A stretch of 64,000 nt of DNA from Bradyrhizobiaceae bacterium PARB1 (GTDB lineage Bacteria > Pseudomonadota > Alphaproteobacteria > Rhizobiales > Xanthobacteraceae): contig NKIY01000002.1 in NCBI GenBank assembly GCA_002256345.1, positions 496,001-560,000 of the forward strand, in the 5' to 3' direction. Below are positions 61,397 to 64,000 of the stretch, in pieces. The notes under the pieces were generated by a model. That model was not told the origin of the DNA, did not search any database, and saw only the letters and a list, made by a program, of their open reading frames with translations. The position numbers were made by a program, and so were the translations under genes. The stretch's first letter is position 1. Each line of letters begins with the position of its first letter.

Positions 61397-61864
61397 TCAG
61401 GCGGCCTGATCAGCCGCCATATAGGCCTTCACGATCTTGTCCGGGTTCTGCACGGGCTCGCCGCGCTTGATCTTGTCGACATTCTCCATGCCTTCGGTGA
61501 CCTTGCCCCAGACCGTGTACTGCTTGTTGAGGAACGAGGCATCGTCGAAGCAGATGAAGAACTGGCTGTCGCCGGAATCCGGATTGGCCGCGCGGGCCAT
61601 CGAGGTGGTGCCGCGCACATGCGGCTCGGCGTTGAATTCGGCCTTCAGCTTCTGACCCGAACCGCCGGTGCCGGTGCCCTGCGGGCAGCCGGTCTGCGCC
61701 ATGAAGCCGTCGATGACACGATGGAACACGATGCCGTCATAGAAGCCGTCACGCACCAGTTCCTGGATGCGGGCGACATGGCCCGGCGCCAGATCCGGGC
61801 GCATCTCGATGGTGACATTGCCCTGAGTGGTCTCAAGGATCAGAGTATTCTCGGTGACAGCCAT
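61397..61864 (-). CDS. ppiB: Cyclophilin-type peptidyl-prolyl isomerase, cytoplasmic
   Basis: 155 residues without signal peptide. Active-site motifs: IVFHRVIDGFMAQTGCPQGTGTGGSG, FNAEPHVRGTTSMARAANPDSGDSQFFICFDDASFLNKQYTVWGKV. The catalytic Arg (FHRV) and the QFFI, W and other pocket residues are present. It acts on proline bonds of cytosolic proteins. Its start overlaps by 25 bp the end of the exported TonB-C-like gene, in another frame, so translation is coupled. Confidence 0.94.
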   Translation of the reverse strand: MAVTENTLILETTQGNVTIEMRPDLAPGHVARIQELVRDGFYDGIVFHRVIDGFMAQTGCPQGTGTGGSGQKLKAEFNAEPHVRGTTSMARAANPDSGDSQFFICFDDASFLNKQYTVWGKVTEGMENVDKIKRGEPVQNPDKIVKAYMAADQAA

Positions 61865-62280
61865 GCTTTTCTCTCGCTTGGTTTGGGTTGGTTTCGGCGG
61901 TCGTCGAACCGCACTCGGAACGGGCGTCCGGCGACCGCGTCGCCTAGTCCCCCGCTAAATGGCATCGGCGTACACCGTTGCAAAGTCTCCATTACGGCGG
62001 TCCGGTAGGCGATGCTGTCCGCCTCGGAGGTCCCCGGCGTCTCGAAGGTAATCCGCGGCCGGCCGAGAAGTTCGCCGTCCCGCTTCAGGCTGAACAGCAC
62101 GGTGATCTGCATGCCGGGATGGCCGGGCGGCAGCTCCGGCCCGCGCCAGCATTCCTTCAGCCGCAGGAAGATCCCGTCCAGCGTGCTCACCGCCTCGGCC
62201 TGCGCCGAAGCGGTATTCACATGGGCGGACCCGGCCAGCATCCATACTGCGAGGAGGACGATATGTCCGCGCCGCAGCAT
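61840..62280 (-). CDS. Exported protein with TonB-C/TolA-like domain
   Basis: 146 residues. A signal peptide (HIVLLAVWMLAGSAHVNTASA) is followed by LKECWRGPELPPGHPGMQITVLFSLKRDGELLGRPRITFE and YRTAVMETLQRCTPMPFSGGLGDAVAGRPFRVRF. This is the pattern of TonB/TolA C-terminal domains, including two cysteines (CW and RCTP) able to form a disulphide. No membrane anchor or energy-coupling linker is present, so it is a free periplasmic domain. It lies 6 bp behind the periplasmic cyclophilin gene and overlaps ppiB, so the three form a unit. Function unknown. Confidence 0.8.
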   Translation of the reverse strand: MLRRGHIVLLAVWMLAGSAHVNTASAQAEAVSTLDGIFLRLKECWRGPELPPGHPGMQITVLFSLKRDGELLGRPRITFETPGTSEADSIAYRTAVMETLQRCTPMPFSGGLGDAVAGRPFRVRFDDRRNQPKPSERKAWLSPRIL

Positions 62281-62286
62281 CGCGCC

Positions 62287-62877
62287 TCACTTGATATCGG
62301 AGGCAACCCGCACGGTGACCATCTTGTCGGGATCGGTGACCGAGCCCGAGGCAGAGCCCGGAGGCGCCTTCTTGAGCTTGTCCACCACATCCATGCCCGA
62401 TACGACATCACCGACCACGGTATATTTGCCATTCAGCGACGAGCCATCAGCGAACATGATGAAGAACTGCGAATTCGCCGAATCCGGATCGCCCGCACGC
62501 GCCATGCCGACCACGCCGCGCTTATACGGCACCTGCGAGAACTCGGCCTTGAGGTTCGGATATTTCGATCCGCCGGTGCCGTTGAAATTCTTGCCGTCGC
62601 CGGTCTGCGCCATGAAGCCGTCCATCACGCGGTGGAACGGCACGTTGTTGTAGTAGCCTTCGCGCGCCAGGAGCTTGATCCGCTCGGCATGCTGCGGAGC
62701 GATGTCCGGACGCAGCTTGACGACGATGCGGCCCTTGGTCGTGTCGATGACAATGGCGTTCGCCTTGTCGAGACCGGCCGGCAGCGGCGCAGCGGCGGGA
62801 GCCTGTGTGGCAGGCGCCTGCGCGAAAGCGGGGACCGCGGAAAGCAGTACGGCAGCGAGGGCGAGAGTACGGATCAT
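62287..62877 (-). CDS. Cyclophilin-type peptidyl-prolyl isomerase, periplasmic
   Basis: 196 residues with a signal peptide (MIRTLALAAVLLSAVPAFAQ) and an Ala/Pro-rich linker. The cyclophilin domain has VPFHRVMDGFMAQTGDGKNFNGTGGS, KRGVVGMARAGDPDSANSQFFIMFADGSSLNGKYTVVGDVVSG, with the catalytic Arg kept. It is the periplasmic counterpart of the neighbouring cytoplasmic enzyme. It follows coaD by 27 bp on the same strand. Confidence 0.94.
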   Translation of the reverse strand: MIRTLALAAVLLSAVPAFAQAPATQAPAAAPLPAGLDKANAIVIDTTKGRIVVKLRPDIAPQHAERIKLLAREGYYNNVPFHRVMDGFMAQTGDGKNFNGTGGSKYPNLKAEFSQVPYKRGVVGMARAGDPDSANSQFFIMFADGSSLNGKYTVVGDVVSGMDVVDKLKKAPPGSASGSVTDPDKMVTVRVASDIK

Positions 62878-62904
62878 GACAACTCCGGATGCGAAGGATG
62901 CCGG

Positions 62905-63402
62905 TTAACCGGCGAATTTGGATGTAAGGGCCTTTGCGACGGCGTCCGGCACGAAGGCCGAGACGTCCCCCTGCATGGCAGCGATCTGACGGACCAGTGT
63001 GGCGGTGATCGGGCGGACTGCGACCGAGGCTGGTAAGAACACCGTTTGCACACCGGGTGCCATCGCCTCGTTCATGCCGACGATCTGCATTTCGTAATCG
63101 AGATCGGTGCCGTCGCGCAGGCCGCGGATCATGATGGTGGCGCCGAGTTCCACCGCGAGCGTGGTGGTGAGATTGTCGTAGGTGACGCAGTCGAACTGGC
63201 ACCCGGCCTTGTCGGCGATCGGCCCGAACACCTGCTTGATCATCTCGAGCCGCTCTTCGGTGGAGAACAGCGGCTTCTTGCCGGGATGCACGCCGACGGC
63301 GACGACGAGCTTGTCGCACAGGCCGACGGCATGACGGACCACGTCGAGGTGGCCATTGGTGACGGGATCGAACGATCCGGGATAGAGCGCGATACGTGTC
63401 AT
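62905..63402 (-). CDS. coaD: Pantetheine-phosphate adenylyltransferase
   Basis: 165 residues from ATG 63402. It transfers AMP to 4'-phosphopantetheine, the fourth step of coenzyme A synthesis. Motifs: [18 protein letters not shown] (the TxGH nucleotide-binding element), [40 protein letters not shown] (phosphopantetheine-binding) and SSTLVR-like TATLVRQIA. Length is standard. It heads the minus-strand cluster seen here; gyrA, often upstream in relatives, would lie outside or is absent. Confidence 0.96.
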   Translation of the reverse strand: MTRIALYPGSFDPVTNGHLDVVRHAVGLCDKLVVAVGVHPGKKPLFSTEERLEMIKQVFGPIADKAGCQFDCVTYDNLTTTLAVELGATIMIRGLRDGTDLDYEMQIVGMNEAMAPGVQTVFLPASVAVRPITATLVRQIAAMQGDVSAFVPDAVAKALTSKFAG

Positions 63403-63726
63403 GCGCTCACACCTAGCCTGCCGAAGGTGCCCCCGCAAGCGGCGTTGGTTCCACCCAGGACGCCCTGCCCGCCCGACAATATTTTTCGAACCGCCTCGAA
63501 CCGGAATGCCGCTCGGCGCGTCTACTGGGCATCCGGGACGAGGCTGAAAACACTCGCTTTTCGGCGAAGTGTGTCGTCGCGAGCAGATGGATGAAACACA
63601 AACCGGCCGAGACGAAACCAGTTCGCCCGGTGACGACAATCTCCCGAAACCGGCCCTGACTAATCAGGCAGGCATAGGGACCGACGAACAACCGGGTCAA
63701 AATGACCCAACTGACAGGGGACCGTC
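63403..63726. other. Intergenic stretch between coaD and the last gene
   Basis: 324 bp between divergent genes. It must hold promoters in both directions. A small perfect hairpin (GGGTCA / TGACCC, 63694-63708) stands 18 bp before the small exported gene. No supported open frame. Confidence 0.4.
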
Positions 63727-63984
63727 ATGATCAAGGCTCTTTCTGCCGTTGCGATCGCAGCTTTCATTGCCGCCGCCGTCACCGTTCTCCCCGGCTTCGC
63801 GCCACGGGTCGAAGCGTCGGTTCCGGTGGCCCTGGCCAAGGCTGACCGTCTGGACGTCAAGGCTGTCGGACGCACCTGCTCCGAACAGGCCTGGCCAAAT
63901 TTCGAAGCCGCCTGCCTGCGCAACGCCGCGACCAGGGTGATCAACATCAGCGAGGTCCGCGTGGTGACCACCGATCGTCACTAG
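63727..63984 (+). CDS. Small exported protein of unknown function
   Basis: 85 residues. A signal peptide (IKALSAVAIAAFIAAAVTVLPGF) is followed by a short mature peptide with TCSEQAWPNFEAACLRNA, where the two cysteines probably form a disulphide around a W-P-N-F core. This CS.QAWPN.E..CLR pattern recurs in small exported proteins of Bradyrhizobium-type genomes as I recall, but no function is known. GGGG precedes the ATG at 6 bases. Confidence 0.75.
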   Translation: MIKALSAVAIAAFIAAAVTVLPGFAPRVEASVPVALAKADRLDVKAVGRTCSEQAWPNFEAACLRNAATRVINISEVRVVTTDRH

Positions 63985-64000
63985 CTCGGCACAGCAACAT

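Overview
The window looks like chromosome from an alphaproteobacterium of the Bradyrhizobium/Rhodopseudomonas/Afipia group (Hyphomicrobiales). The evidence is a high G+C content, an NDUFS4-type complex I subunit, HvrA-like H-NS proteins, a coaD-ppi-ppi-queA-tgt cluster, many small exported proteins of a rhizobial type, and short promoters resembling the alphaproteobacterial general-stress (EcfG) consensus. I see no rRNA, CRISPR array, insertion sequence, integrase or phage gene. The two tRNAs are Pro(TGG) and Glu(TTC).

About 41% of the window is two giant secreted proteins with a filamentous-haemagglutinin-type (TpsA) N-terminus. The first (0.8-14.7 kb, + strand, 4643 aa) is a modular adhesin with three long repeated modules, GLUG repeats, YDG/MBG-type domains including eight tandem copies of an 82-residue unit with an exact 246-bp period, and a C-terminus that recalls an inactive C39-like fold. 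The second (37.3-49.7 kb, - strand, about 4139 aa) ends in a DUF3739-type region. It lies downstream of a three-gene surface-signalling cassette: an STN plus TonB-C-like periplasmic protein, a FecI-type ECF sigma factor and a FecR-type anti-sigma factor. This arrangement recalls the Pseudomonas aeruginosa VreA/VreI/VreR (PUMA3) system, which also controls a two-partner-secretion exoprotein. No TpsB transporter lies in the window.

Between the giants: 14.8-18.7 kb holds assorted genes (FkbM methyltransferase, orphan TRAP binding protein, FKBP isomerase). Then come a leucine-degradation block (mccB-mccA-mvaB), a complex I accessory subunit, an OpgC-type membrane protein, tRNA-Pro, a DUF192 protein, a double cold-shock-domain protein and a sirtuin. 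From about 27.7 to 37 kb there is a run of some twenty mostly very small genes: two H-NS-like proteins (one without the DNA-binding half), DUF3606, zinc-ribbon, PRC-barrel, PAS, VOC, GST, PilZ and CspA proteins, and a 26-residue membrane peptide. Two exact and two near-exact EcfG-like promoters lie in front of small genes here and at 18 kb, so I infer that part of this region belongs to the stress regulon.

Right of the second giant: a divergently regulated catabolic operon (52.6-57.7 kb: LysR regulator; PLP dehydratase, D-glutamate-cyclase-like protein, RidA, MFS transporter) that probably degrades an unidentified amino acid; a CaiB/BaiF CoA-transferase; and a minus-strand housekeeping cluster (coaD, periplasmic cyclophilin, exported TonB-C-like protein, cytoplasmic cyclophilin, queA, tgt). 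The Tgt lacks all four canonical zinc ligands.
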